Source of the DNA: an uncultured Armatimonadota bacterium
GTDB lineage: Bacteria; Armatimonadota; Armatimonadia; Armatimonadales; Armatimonadaceae
Length of the DNA: 13,419 nucleotides
Reading direction: 5' to 3'
Assembly: GCA_903881535.1 (NCBI GenBank)
Contig: CAIRTT010000348.1
Span: forward strand, 1-13,419
Positions 1-7,349 of the stretch are shown here, one piece after another. Numbering within the stretch: the first letter of the stretch is position 1; each line of letters begins with the position of its first letter. The notes under the pieces are model-generated. The model searched no databases and was not told the DNA's origin. It worked only from the letters and a program-made list of their open reading frames with translations. The position numbers and the translations under genes were made by a program.

Positions 1-21
1 AAAGTTTACCAAGCATGGATA

Positions 22-51
22 TTGACGCTCTCATGCCCTCCCTTCAACACT
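22..51 (+). promoter_or_regulatory. candidate promoter of PEP-1
   Basis: TTGACG (22-27) and AACACT (46-51), separated by 18 bp, make a plausible -35/-10 pair about 90 nt before the start codon. The -35 is good (5/6) and the -10 is poor (3/6). The same sequence recurs without indels at 1206-1235 before PEP-2. The leader between this site and the ATG is also almost invariant between the two copies. Any activator repeats further upstream would lie outside the window. Confidence 0.35.
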
Positions 52-142
52 GTCGAGGCTGCATTCACAACCGTTCTGTGCGCCAAGTACTGCAAAATGT
101 TCGCGTAGGGAAACTATCCGAGCATTTAGATGGAAGCTGTAA

Positions 143-745
143 ATGAATGTTCGTTCTCTAAAACTCGCCGGCGCAGTAGCTGGCTTGCTCTGTGTCGTTG
201 GTACGGCGCCGAATGTCTATGCACAGACGTCGGTGTTGAATGTTACTGCAAGTGCTGCTGCTCCTCGGCCCAACCCGCATGTCTCTATCTTCACATTCAA
301 CCAATCGTTGATTCTCAACTCAATTGGGATACCCGACGCTGTTGGAACGACTTTTAAGTATAAAATTGGCGAGTCGGCCAGTTATACGACCATAACAGAT
401 ACATTGGGAGCAGCTGAAAACGGTTTTAGATACTTCACATTTACTAATCCGCAAACATACGCGGCTGGAACAAAGGTAATGATATTTTCTTCGAAAGATC
501 TTTCCCCAACCGATACTCGTTGGTATGCACACGACATTAGTTCAACCAACGATGTGGGTGTAACGCATACATATACATTTGGTGCCAACAATGACCTTGG
601 AACTCTCAACAGGGCTACCGGCAACATCAAGGTCTCGAACCCTGGTTCAAACGTCGCGCCGGAGCCTGGCTCCATCGCGCTGTTGCTCACCGGTGGCGGT
701 GCGCTCGCGGGGATCGCGCTGCGCCGTCGACGTAATGCTGCTTAG
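143..745 (+). CDS. PEP-CTERM sorting-domain exported protein (PEP-1)
   Basis: This is a 200-residue exported protein. Residues 1-27 form a signal peptide (Lys/Arg start, hydrophobic core, NVYA before Gln28). The middle is a beta-rich domain of unknown function with a FTFNQSLILNSIG block near residue 50 and a FTFTNPQTYAAGT block near residue 100. Residues 171-200 are a classic PEP-CTERM tail: VAPEPGS, a hydrophobic helix, then RRRRNAA. Such tails are known to be recognised by an exosortase, which attaches or releases the protein at the outer surface, usually in exopolysaccharide-producing bacteria. The exosortase must be encoded elsewhere. The start at 143 has a GGAAG sequence six bases upstream. 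PEP-2 is the closest relative and lies directly downstream as a tandem duplicate. The role of the middle domain is unknown; a matrix or surface structural protein is a reasonable guess. Confidence 0.9.
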   Translation: MNVRSLKLAGAVAGLLCVVGTAPNVYAQTSVLNVTASAAAPRPNPHVSIFTFNQSLILNSIGIPDAVGTTFKYKIGESASYTTITDTLGAAENGFRYFTFTNPQTYAAGTKVMIFSSKDLSPTDTRWYAHDISSTNDVGVTHTYTFGANNDLGTLNRATGNIKVSNPGSNVAPEPGSIALLLTGGGALAGIALRRRRNAA

Positions 746-758
746 TTAGCATCGACCT

Positions 759-788
759 GTGCGGGCAGGCCGGGACGCCTGTCCGTAC
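759..788 (+). terminator. hairpin after PEP-1
   Basis: A twelve-base stem with GC and G-U pairs (GTGCGGGCAGGC against GCCTGTCCGTAC, six-base loop) begins 13 bases after the PEP-1 stop codon. There is no T-run, so intrinsic termination is only likely. Hairpins occupy the same place after all four PEP-CTERM genes, usually after a conserved TAGTTA at the stop. Confidence 0.5.
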
Positions 789-940
789 GTATCAAACTCG
801 ATTTGCTGGATATGGCATTGGATCGATATATATCCGCTTGCACGGTGGATGTATCCCATGCGTGCCGATGCCGCCTGGTGTTGGGAAACCACAGTTTTCT
901 GTTTGGTCCGGTTTTGGTGATGCCTCATCTTGAGACTAAT

Positions 941-976
941 CCTCCGCGTAGGGGAGGGCCGCTGTGCCCTCCCGTG
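941..976 (+). repeat. REP-like hairpin (GTAGGGG family)
   Basis: CCTCCGCGTAGGGG is followed by a GGGAGGG (952-958) / CCCTCCC (967-973) stem. The same CCTCCGCGTAGGGG core and stem-loop design recur at about 12616-12657 and 13332-13369. In the opposite orientation it recurs at 2101-2140, 8011-8050, 8205-8245 and 11985-12020. This is one dispersed palindromic family. The rest of the 746-1326 gap holds no convincing gene. It also contains an inverted repeat at 1044-1061 (TTACAA-N6-TTGTAA) and a GAGCCA-N7-TGGCTC hairpin at 1009-1027. Confidence 0.6.
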
Positions 977-1143
977 CTTATCAATACTCAGTTGATGTTC
1001 GGGTCTTGGAGCCAGCTATCATGGCTCGCGTGCAGCACCTATGTTACAAATTTACTTGTAAATTCGGCCAACAATAACCAATTCTACTTCAAATGCTGAC
1101 CACGAAACGCTGATCTTTGCCATGTCGATGAGCTGAATTCCAA

Positions 1144-1181
1144 AAACATTTCCAAACATTACTGCCTTCGACGCAAACATT
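1144..1181 (+). promoter_or_regulatory. triple AAACATT direct repeat upstream of PEP-2
   Basis: Three exact copies of the heptamer AAACATT start at 1144, 1154 and 1175, so the steps are 10 and 21 bp, about one and two helical turns. The block lies 24 bp upstream of the candidate -35 TTGACG. Phased heptameric direct repeats are the usual form of SARP-family binding sites, which makes this a candidate activator site. The block ends just before the point where the PEP-1/PEP-2 duplicated upstream region begins (1185), so the window does not show whether PEP-1 has it too. Confidence 0.45.
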
Positions 1182-1205
1182 AGAAAAGTTTACCAAGCAA
1201 CGGTA

Positions 1206-1235
1206 TTGACGCTCTCATGCCCTCCCTTCAACACT
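1206..1235 (+). promoter_or_regulatory. candidate promoter of PEP-2
   Basis: TTGACG (1206-1211), an 18-bp spacer and AACACT (1230-1235) repeat the arrangement seen before PEP-1. The -10 match is weak, which would fit an activator-dependent promoter. The predicted 5' leader is about 85 nt. Confidence 0.35.
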
Positions 1236-1326
1236 GTCGAGGCTGCAATCACATCCGTTGTGTGCGCCAAATACTGCAAAATGTTCGCGTAGGGAAACTA
1301 TCCGGGCATTTAGATCGAAGCTGTAA

Positions 1327-1902
1327 ATGAATGTTCGTTCTCTAAAACTCGCCGGCGCAGCATCTGGTTTGCTTTTTCTCGTTGGTATGGCGCCGAATGT
1401 TTACGCACAGTCGGAAGTTTTAAACGGTATCGATAAAGGTGGTGACACAACCACATTCGAGACATCAACGTTCACCTTCCAGCGATCGTTGATTCTCAAC
1501 CAAGTCGGCTTCATGTCTGCGTCTCAGCCAAACGAAGTGTATCGATACAAAATTGGCGATAATCCTTGGGCAACCGTTACAGCCGACCAGTTTGATGGAC
1601 GACTCTACTATTACACATTTGCTAACCCCACTACATATGCGGCAGGGACTACTGTCGTTTTGGAATCTTCTTACTATGCTTCCGACATCAGTAGTACCAA
1701 ATATCTATACGCTGGTTATTCCGGTGTGAATGCCGTTGGCGTGTCATTTACTCCGACTGCATCTGGATGGAGTTCTGGCAACATAAAGGTCTCCGAACCG
1801 GGCTCAAACGTCGCGCCTGAGCCTGGCTCCATCGCGTTGTTTCTCACCGGTGGCGGTGCGCTCGCGGGGATCGCGCTGCGCCGTCGTCGTAATGCTGCTT
1901 AG
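1327..1902 (+). CDS. PEP-CTERM sorting-domain exported protein (PEP-2)
   Basis: This is a 191-residue paralogue of PEP-1. The signal peptide (residues 1-27, NVYA before Gln28) is nearly identical to that of PEP-1 at the DNA level. The middle has diverged but keeps the FTFQRSLILNQVGF and YYTFANPTTYAAGT blocks. Residues 162-191 carry VAPEPGS, a hydrophobic helix and RRRRNAA, predicted substrate for an exosortase. The leader, signal peptide and C-terminal tail are conserved with PEP-1 while the mature middle is much less so, a constant-ends, variable-middle pattern. The gene is convergent with reg-1 downstream, with no sign of a shared operon. The start was chosen by alignment to PEP-1 and by the cleavage site falling at residue 27, as in all four family members. 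Confidence 0.9.
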   Translation: MNVRSLKLAGAASGLLFLVGMAPNVYAQSEVLNGIDKGGDTTTFETSTFTFQRSLILNQVGFMSASQPNEVYRYKIGDNPWATVTADQFDGRLYYYTFANPTTYAAGTTVVLESSYYASDISSTKYLYAGYSGVNAVGVSFTPTASGWSSGNIKVSEPGSNVAPEPGSIALFLTGGGALAGIALRRRRNAA

Positions 1903-1912
1903 TTAGCGGAGC

Positions 1913-1946
1913 TGCGTGCGGGCGGGATTCCCCGCCTGCCCGCGAT
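1913..1946 (+). terminator. hairpin after PEP-2
   Basis: GCGGGCGGG pairs with CCCGC and GCCCGC around a short loop, just after the PEP-2 stop codon. It is a strong GC-rich stem without a T-run. It probably ends PEP-2 transcription and could also serve convergent reg-1 transcripts. Confidence 0.45.
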
Positions 1947-1968
1947 GCAAGTCAAGATTACGTTAGAA

Positions 1969-1990
1969 GGGCAGGCACAGAGGCCTGCCC
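1969..1990. repeat. perfect 8-bp stem REP-like hairpin
   Basis: GGGCAGGC (1969-1976), a six-base loop and GCCTGCCC (1983-1990), followed by CTACG. The preceding GATGCAAGTC and CGTTAG words are shared with 7024-7050, next to an equivalent hairpin at 7000-7021. This marks a second dispersed repeat unit linking the two intergenic regions. Confidence 0.6.
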
Positions 1991-2029
1991 CTACGAATGG
2001 TTGATTTGGAATTGTGGACGAAGTGGCAA

Positions 2030-2165
2030 AGCCAATAGTGATGCATCCAAAGTCCGCACATCAACAATTGACAAAAACAAGAGGCAATCCCCAAACCGTT
2101 GGGCGCGGGCCGGCGCAGCGGCCTGCCCCTACGCGGAGTTTGTGTTTTAGAAAGCCTGATCAACT
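2030..2165. repeat. dispersed intergenic repeat between PEP-2 and reg-1
   Basis: The segment contains GATGCATCCA, ATCAACAATTG, CAAAAACAAGAGGCAATC and a GGGCCGG hairpin followed by CCCCTACGCGGAG. These words recur in the same order at 8130-8250, 8587-8757 and, degenerated, 4532-4630. The end (GCCTGATCAAC) also matches 12040-12050, downstream of PEP-4. It is convergent intergenic DNA without a gene. Confidence 0.55.
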
Positions 2166-2181
2166 GTTGGAAGAGGATTGA

Positions 2182-4260
2182 CTACGGGAGCTTACTAAAG
2201 TCGTAAACACAAAATGTGTTGGCGTAATGCCCGGCGACGATTTCCCCTCGCGCTTCGTTGTAGCGATACGGAACCACTGCGCTAAGAGCACCCGTTTGAA
2301 TCCCACGCCCGAAGAACATCCGGGTATAGGTCAATGCTGCACTGGATGACTCTTCCTGATCCGGCTGCAACAGTCCCGCCACAACCCCATTTTTGTTAAT
2401 GTAAAACGAGACAATGCGCTTCACACGCTTTTTACCCGGAAATCGCATCGACAGCGTCAGCGCCGTGTCCGTAGCCGCAATGCCGAAGCGATGAATGGAG
2501 AACGGGTTATCTGCATCCGGAGATTGCTTGGTAACAGCAATGAAGGCCGAATTTCCAATCGTCAACGGATAAAGCGTAAAGGCTGGATTCTGATCTTCTG
2601 TGTCAAAACACTCGCGGGCGATCAGAGCTCCACTTGTTGGCGTCATCGTCACCATCGTGGCAACCTTACGACCCCGGTTGCGTTTATTCGGCGTGGGAAG
2701 GGGACCATAAGCGACAACATTCCCCATTGCGTTGATGATGCCTCGGATAGGCACGGATGCCTGAGCCACGGCACCCGGGACAGCGCGGGTCCACAGTGTC
2801 TTGGATGATTTATCCAATGCCTGAATATGCCAATCCAACCGCACACCGCTGCTTGTTTTCACAGGCAGATGGCCAATAAGGAATACATGACCCTTGTCAT
2901 CGGAAATGGCATCCGTGATCTTAAAGGCTTTTGGATATCCCGTCAGCGGTGCGGCGACCTCCGTGGGTCGTCCCGCAGGCACATGTAACGTGATGGTTGT
3001 GAGACCTCGCGCTGAGACGGCAAAGGCATGGATGCCTCCCTTATGGTCAGTGGTAAGCCTGATCGGGTGCAAAGGGTCTCCATCTAAAACATCTGGATGA
3101 ACGCGTTCAAGAAGACGCTCGCCATCACGGGTGAGGACACTGACAGCCAGATACCGACCTGGTGCCAGCTTGCGTGCATTACTCGGACCGGCTAGCAGCT
3201 CCGATGCGACATAAATCCGACCGCTTTCCGAGCTAAGAACCTGCTTTGGCGTGGTCTGAATGCCTTTATCATCGGTGAACTTTGCCACCCACCGGGCTTT
3301 TCCACTCATTGACAGCATCGCGATCATCGTTTGGTGATCGCTGTTTGTAAGGGTTGCCGTCCCGGCGGCGATGATGCGGTCCTTTGCGGTGATGCTAATA
3401 GCCGTGGCGGCTGAACGTTTGATGCTACGGTCTCTCACCTGAAACATCACGAAATTACTTAGGTCGGTGATTGGGCGGTCGACCTTGCTCCCATGCATGA
3501 ACTGCAGCTGCAATTTAGGCGGCGTATTCAGGGAGCCAAAGACAAAAGGAGCCGCGATGATAACGCTCAGAGCGATGGATACCGCGAGCTGGGAAGCAGA
3601 GCTAAGCACGATGCCATTTCGAGGTGGAGCAATCGGCTGATTCAGAATGTCTTTGAAGGGAATGGCCGGAGCCCCAATAGCATTTTCATCATCGAGTCTG
3701 CGGAGTCGCAGTTCGAATTTCGAGATTAGCGGTTGCGATTCAGGTTGCAGATGCGCTTCTGCCTGGCAGGTGCGGCGGAGGACAGCAAGGCGTTGTTTGT
3801 CAAAGTGCTCTCGGACCTGCACAAACGACGATGTAAATGATGGAAGGAGAACCTTTTCCTGTGCGATCGCATCAAACGCGGTTCCTGCCTCAAGGACCGC
3901 ATGGGCATCATCACTTGTTAGGACAATCTTGGCGAGGCTAAGGCACTCCTGATAGTCAATCACCAGAGAATTGGTATTGATGGAAACTTCATCTTCGGTG
4001 ATGAGGATTGGGGCATCCGGATTGATCGGTGAGGTTGTCGCCGTGATAACGCGGCGCCATGTGTAGAGGAGCACGCTCCGGCTTTTTTCATCGCTCAGGG
4101 GCCACACGATTTCCATGAGGTCTTGGCGTCCGATTTTGCAGTTTTGGGATGTTGAGACGAGGCCGATGACGTACCAATGTTTGCGGGTGATCTGGGATGG
4201 AATAGGTTCATCATCCGCAGTGACCTCACATTGACCCAGCAGGTGTAGGAAGGGACGCAT
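2182..4260 (-). CDS. membrane-anchored SARP-like transcriptional regulator (reg-1)
   Basis: This 692-residue protein is predicted to have a cytoplasmic DNA-binding end and an extracytoplasmic sensor-like end. Residues 1-75 resemble the OmpR/SARP winged helix: an LHLLGQCEV strand, RKHWYVIGLVS, a DLMEIVWPLSD segment typical of SARP proteins, then a recognition-type helix ending in YTWRR. Residues 80-190 are mainly helical and resemble a shortened BTAD region. A hydrophobic helix spans about 224-243. Residues 245-692 are beta-rich with recurring 'G.I..AG..' and 'G.IYVA' blade-like units, possibly a beta-propeller. CadC/ToxR-type one-component regulators share this order; ordinary SARPs are soluble. 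It is the most divergent of the three paralogues, and no PEP-CTERM gene lies divergent to it. The DNA target is unknown. No Shine-Dalgarno sequence precedes the ATG. Confidence 0.75.
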   Translation of the reverse strand: MRPFLHLLGQCEVTADDEPIPSQITRKHWYVIGLVSTSQNCKIGRQDLMEIVWPLSDEKSRSVLLYTWRRVITATTSPINPDAPILITEDEVSINTNSLVIDYQECLSLAKIVLTSDDAHAVLEAGTAFDAIAQEKVLLPSFTSSFVQVREHFDKQRLAVLRRTCQAEAHLQPESQPLISKFELRLRRLDDENAIGAPAIPFKDILNQPIAPPRNGIVLSSASQLAVSIALSVIIAAPFVFGSLNTPPKLQLQFMHGSKVDRPITDLSNFVMFQVRDRSIKRSAATAISITAKDRIIAAGTATLTNSDHQTMIAMLSMSGKARWVAKFTDDKGIQTTPKQVLSSESGRIYVASELLAGPSNARKLAPGRYLAVSVLTRDGERLLERVHPDVLDGDPLHPIRLTTDHKGGIHAFAVSARGLTTITLHVPAGRPTEVAAPLTGYPKAFKITDAISDDKGHVFLIGHLPVKTSSGVRLDWHIQALDKSSKTLWTRAVPGAVAQASVPIRGIINAMGNVVAYGPLPTPNKRNRGRKVATMVTMTPTSGALIARECFDTEDQNPAFTLYPLTIGNSAFIAVTKQSPDADNPFSIHRFGIAATDTALTLSMRFPGKKRVKRIVSFYINKNGVVAGLLQPDQEESSSAALTYTRMFFGRGIQTGALSAVVPYRYNEARGEIVAGHYANTFCVYDFSKLP

Positions 4261-4646
4261 CGAGGACTATTCTACTTGCCACATATCAGGTGACGTCCCG
4301 TAAATCCGAGAAAACAAAAGTAAATGTTTGTGATTAATCAACGAAATCGAGTTTGCGTAGGCTAATTTCCCAATTCAGAGGTTTTATGAGGCGGTGCTCC
4401 GGCAGGTACCGCTTGCGTGTACGCCGTTCGGCTGGGCGTTGGTGAATACGGCCTTTAGTGGACACCTTGCTACGCTCATTACGGTTATCAACGAAAACCA
4501 GCACCACCAGTTTAGAACCAGCGTCGTATCGCGATGCATCCACCCGGCAAGCGCAGCATGGACATAAACAATTAGCAGACACAAAAGGCAAAACCGTAGC
4601 GATACGCGCGGACCGGCGCAGCCGCCACATCCTACAAACGGTTTGT
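4261..4646. other. intergenic region between reg-1 and reg-2
   Basis: I see no convincing gene here. Close to reg-1, minus-strand TAGAAT (8 nt before the ATG) is a possible -10. Further upstream on that strand are TTTACT-N4-TTTTCT, a weak 10-bp-step repeat, and one AAACATT (4323-4329). About 4532-4630 carries the dispersed GATGCATCCACCCGGCAAGCG repeat also found at 8150 and 8597. From 4625 on, the sequence is almost identical to the DNA 3' of reg-3. Confidence 0.5.
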
Positions 4647-4775
4647 TTACGGCAGCAGACCGAAGTAATAAACGCTGAACGTATTATTGTAATGACCTGC
4701 CACATACCCCGCGGCACCCGTTGTATACGCAAACGGAACAGCTGTCGTCAGACTTCCCGTCGAGACCTCACGCCC
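4625..4775. repeat. near-identical reg-2/reg-3 3' block, copy 1
   Basis: This block of about 150 bp covers the last 42 or so codons of reg-2 plus about 20 bp of flank. It matches 8749-8899 at an exact offset of 4124 bp with only about four or five differences. The rest of the two genes is far less alike, so the block was probably homogenised recently by gene conversion. Confidence 0.7.
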
Positions 4776-6719
4776 GAAAAATTTACGCACGTAGCTGAGT
4801 GCAGCATTGGATGATTTTGCCTTACGCGGTCGGAGCAGAATGTTCGCCGCACCATTGCCATCGATGAAGAAGGAGACAATATCATCCACACGTTCATCAT
4901 TTGGAAGACCGACGGAAAGCGTCAGGGATGTGTCTGTATGCGCATTTCCAAAGCGGTGCATGACAATGCCTTCGGGACCCGCGGTGGAATGCGTGGTAAC
5001 CGCGATCACCGCAGACTTTCCGATTGGCAGACAACAAAGCGCAAAGTTCAGGTTTTGATTCTCCGTGTCAAAACGGTCTGTGAGGATGACATCTCCCGTG
5101 AGAGGCGACAATGTGACAAGTGATGCGACCATCCTGCCGCCATTTCGCTTTTCCGGACTTGGAAGAGGCCCGTACACGACAAGATTTCCCTGCGCATTAA
5201 TTTTTCCGCTAACAATCGTTGAAAATTGTCCATCAGCACCGGTGATACGGCGGGACCACAGCGTCTTGGCAGCTTTATCAATGGCCTGAATATGCCAATC
5301 CATGCGAGTCCCTGTACGTGTCTTGACCGGTAAATGTCCGAGCAGGAATGTGTGGCCGTTGTCATCCGCGATCGTATCCGTCAGGCGAAAGTCTTTCGGG
5401 AATACAAATCGCTGTGGAGCTGTATCGGCCTCTAACCCCGAACTGATATGCAACATTTCTGGTGACTGATTCGTTGCCGATGAGCCAAATGCATAGACAC
5501 CGCCCTGTTGGTCAGAGATGAGTTTGACCTGGTGTGCTGCAGCTTTATCAAGGGTGACAGGATGAACGCGCTCGAATACATGCCTTCCATCGGCTGTGTA
5601 AACATTTACAGACATATAGCTGCCGGGAGCGAGGTTGCGTGCATTGTTCGATTGCACCGTTAGCCGAGCTGCTACATAGATGCGGCCACCCTCAGCGCAG
5701 AAAATCTGCTGCGGGGTGGTCAAGATTCCTCTGCCATCATTTAGCGGCGTTACCCAGCTTGGTTTGCCACTCTTTGAGAGCAGCAAGGTGATGGTTTGGT
5801 GTTCGCCTGTTTTCTTTATCGCGGTCCCGGCGGCGATGATTTGCCCGGTCGGGCTGATCGCGATGGCGGTAGCGATCGATTGCTTAACGTCACGTGTCCC
5901 AAGCCGGAAAAGCACATTGCGACTGAGGTCGGAGAGGGGTTTGTTGACTGGGCGGCTGAGGACTGCGGGGTCATTGGACTTCTGAGGCGTATTGATATAC
6001 CCAAGGACAAGGGGTGTAACGATGATAACGGAGCCGATAGCCGCGGCAGTAAGCTGCGCTCTGGTTGGTAGGTTGAACGCCTTAGTGGGTGTGGTGTCCG
6101 ATGAAATCGCCTTGAATGGAATCGCAGACTTACCGATGCCATTCAAATCGCCGAGGCTACGGAGCCGCAATTCAAATGTGGATTTATAAGATTTCTTAGG
6201 TGGATGTAAATGGGCTTCCGCCTGCCAGGTACGTCGGAGGACTTCGATTCGCAGAATGTCAAATTCCCGTCGGATCTCCACAAACTCTCCTGGGAATGTG
6301 GGCAGGAGAATCTTTTCCTCGGCGATGGTATCAAAAGCTGTTCCTGCTTCCAGAACAGCTTGTCCATCGATGCTGTTGCGGGCGATGTTCGCGTGGCTGC
6401 AGCAGTCCAGATAGTCGCTACCGATGCAGGTGCTGTTAATAGAGACATGGTTTTCGGTGATGGTGACCGGCGGAACGTTTAGGAACCGTGTGGATGCAAA
6501 CAGCATGGAGCGTCGCCACGTATGGAGAAGGACTGTCTGGCTATTGTGATCGCTCAATGGCCACACGGTTTCGGTGAGTTCTTTGCGTCGAATCTCGCAG
6601 TTTGGCGCTGTCGCGACGAGCGCAGTCACGTACCAATGTTTACGTCTGATGTTGAACGGGACGGGTGCCCCCGCTACGGTAACTTCACAGTGGCCTAAGA
6701 GGTGTAAAAGGAGGCGCAT
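4647..6719 (-). CDS. membrane-anchored SARP-like transcriptional regulator (reg-2)
   Basis: This is a 690-residue paralogue of reg-1 and reg-3. The N-terminal winged helix (about 1-75) shows LHLLGHCEV, IRRKHWYVTALVATAPN, ELTETVWPLSD and a recognition-type helix ending in LHTWRR. A helical BTAD-like stretch follows (about 100-190). One transmembrane helix lies at about 221-240. A large, probably extracytoplasmic beta-rich domain runs to the C-terminus, with repeated 'G.I..AG', 'GG.IYVA', 'GG.YAFG' and 'GH.FLLG' units suggestive of propeller blades. The inferred role is a one-component activator that binds DNA from the membrane. It is divergent from PEP-3, the most likely target. The last 43 residues equal those of reg-3. 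The ATG at 6717-6719 aligns with the MRP start of the paralogues. Confidence 0.77.
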   Translation of the reverse strand: MRLLLHLLGHCEVTVAGAPVPFNIRRKHWYVTALVATAPNCEIRRKELTETVWPLSDHNSQTVLLHTWRRSMLFASTRFLNVPPVTITENHVSINSTCIGSDYLDCCSHANIARNSIDGQAVLEAGTAFDTIAEEKILLPTFPGEFVEIRREFDILRIEVLRRTWQAEAHLHPPKKSYKSTFELRLRSLGDLNGIGKSAIPFKAISSDTTPTKAFNLPTRAQLTAAAIGSVIIVTPLVLGYINTPQKSNDPAVLSRPVNKPLSDLSRNVLFRLGTRDVKQSIATAIAISPTGQIIAAGTAIKKTGEHQTITLLLSKSGKPSWVTPLNDGRGILTTPQQIFCAEGGRIYVAARLTVQSNNARNLAPGSYMSVNVYTADGRHVFERVHPVTLDKAAAHQVKLISDQQGGVYAFGSSATNQSPEMLHISSGLEADTAPQRFVFPKDFRLTDTIADDNGHTFLLGHLPVKTRTGTRMDWHIQAIDKAAKTLWSRRITGADGQFSTIVSGKINAQGNLVVYGPLPSPEKRNGGRMVASLVTLSPLTGDVILTDRFDTENQNLNFALCCLPIGKSAVIAVTTHSTAGPEGIVMHRFGNAHTDTSLTLSVGLPNDERVDDIVSFFIDGNGAANILLRPRKAKSSNAALSYVRKFFGREVSTGSLTTAVPFAYTTGAAGYVAGHYNNTFSVYYFGLLP

Positions 6720-6736
6720 ACATCCAATGGGTGTAC

Positions 6737-6764
6737 GTTATACCAGCCATCATTACAATGTAAA
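6737..6764 (-). promoter_or_regulatory. candidate promoter of reg-2
   Basis: On the minus strand TTTACA (6759-6764) and TATAAC (6737-6742) are 16 bp apart. The TTTACA hexamer is the same as in the PEP-3 and PEP-4 promoters. Upstream, around 6770-6784, TTAATTA is repeated in tandem (6770-6776, 6777-6783), an AT-rich direct repeat that may replace the TTTTAA array. The -10 ends 17 nt before the ATG, so the leader would be only about 10 nt. An alternative further upstream is TTGGAT (6802-6807) with a perfect TATAAT (6780-6785). Confidence 0.4.
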
Positions 6765-6999
6765 CACACTTAATTATTAATTATAAATCACCAATATTCC
6801 CATCCAATGGCCGAAAGGTGACCAGTGGTAGTAATTATCGTATTTCTATGGATAATTCAGCGCGCTGCATTGGATGAATGCTGCAGCTGCTAGCCGTGCA
6901 GTTTTGCAGTAATTCCATCGCGTAAGCGAGCACACATTGGTTCAAATTCAAAGCGGCCAGATCAACACCGGAGTTTTGGATCGGAGTTAAGTCTTGTAG

Positions 7000-7021
7000 G
7001 GGCAGGCTTCCATGCCTGCCC
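7000..7021. repeat. perfect 8-bp stem REP-like hairpin
   Basis: GGGCAGGC (7000-7007), six-base loop, GCCTGCCC (7014-7021), preceded by TTGTAGG and followed by GGATGCAAGTC. The stem and the following words match the hairpin region at 1940-1990, although the local order differs. Confidence 0.6.
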
Positions 7022-7165
7022 GGGATGCAAGTCGACAGTGCGTTAGGTGGGCGGACACGGTGGCCGGGCCCGACGCGGAGCTTTTGTTTCAGATTAGCTT
7101 GCCGACTGTGAAATCCGCACCCGTAAATCTGTACTTCGCCTTCATAATTGATGCCTCTGCGCAAG

Positions 7166-7201
7166 TATTAATAAGTTTTAATAAAGATTAATATGTTTTA
7201 T
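7166..7201 (+). promoter_or_regulatory. four-copy 10-bp-phased repeat array, candidate activator site
   Basis: TATTAA (7166), TTTTAA (7176), GATTAA (7186) and TTTTAT (7196) start exactly every 10 bp, so they lie on one face of the helix. The last copy ends 12 bp before the -35 hexamer of PEP-3. The same hexamer, 10-bp step and 12-bp gap recur upstream of PEP-4 and, on the other strand, reg-3. Direct repeats beside -35 are typical of SARP-family activators; reg-2, encoded divergently, is the obvious candidate binder. Confidence 0.6.
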
Positions 7202-7213
7202 CTACATTTGGCA

Positions 7214-7242
7214 TTTACAGACCGACTGCCCCAAACGATACT
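7214..7242 (+). promoter_or_regulatory. candidate promoter of PEP-3
   Basis: TTTACA (7214-7219), a 17-bp spacer and GATACT (7237-7242) fit a sigma-70-type promoter (5/6 and 4/6 matches). The same hexamers with the same spacing precede PEP-4, with CCCAAAC before the -10 in both. The predicted leader is about 100 nt. Confidence 0.6.
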
Positions 7243-7349
7243 TGCGGCGGGCGCCACTCTGTTCACGTTCTGTTGGTTACTGTGGAGCTCAAATCCACAA
7301 AACGGCAGCTGGGTAATGAATGACCCTACTGTCTGATCTGAATCTAACA

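Larger units (their letters stand above)
6720..7165. other. divergent intergenic region reg-2/PEP-3, left part
   Basis: No gene is supported here. The region holds the reg-2 promoter candidates. CATCCAATGG occurs twice in direct orientation (6721, 6801) and CATTGGATG once inverted (6868-6876). A perfect hairpin GGGCAGGC-N6-GCCTGCCC lies at 7000-7021. A degenerate REP-like GGGCGGACACGG/CCGGGCCCGACGCGGAG unit lies at 7049-7080. Confidence 0.5.

Noticed and set aside
803..1099. 98-residue plus-strand frame between PEP-1 and PEP-2
   Set aside because: It runs through a REP hairpin and has no recognisable content or conserved copy.
4334..4640. Minus-strand frame with a basic C-terminus (KGRIHQRPAERRTRKRYLPE) that could be a transposase remnant
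   Set aside because: It overlaps the dispersed repeat and the reg-2 3' end, I recognise no family motif, and there is no supporting start. It may be a gene fragment but I cannot support it.
6721..6876. CATCCAATGG direct/inverted copies as an operator set
   Set aside because: Two direct copies 80 bp apart and one inverted partial copy could be chance; one sits at the reg-2 start codon and none is found at the other modules.
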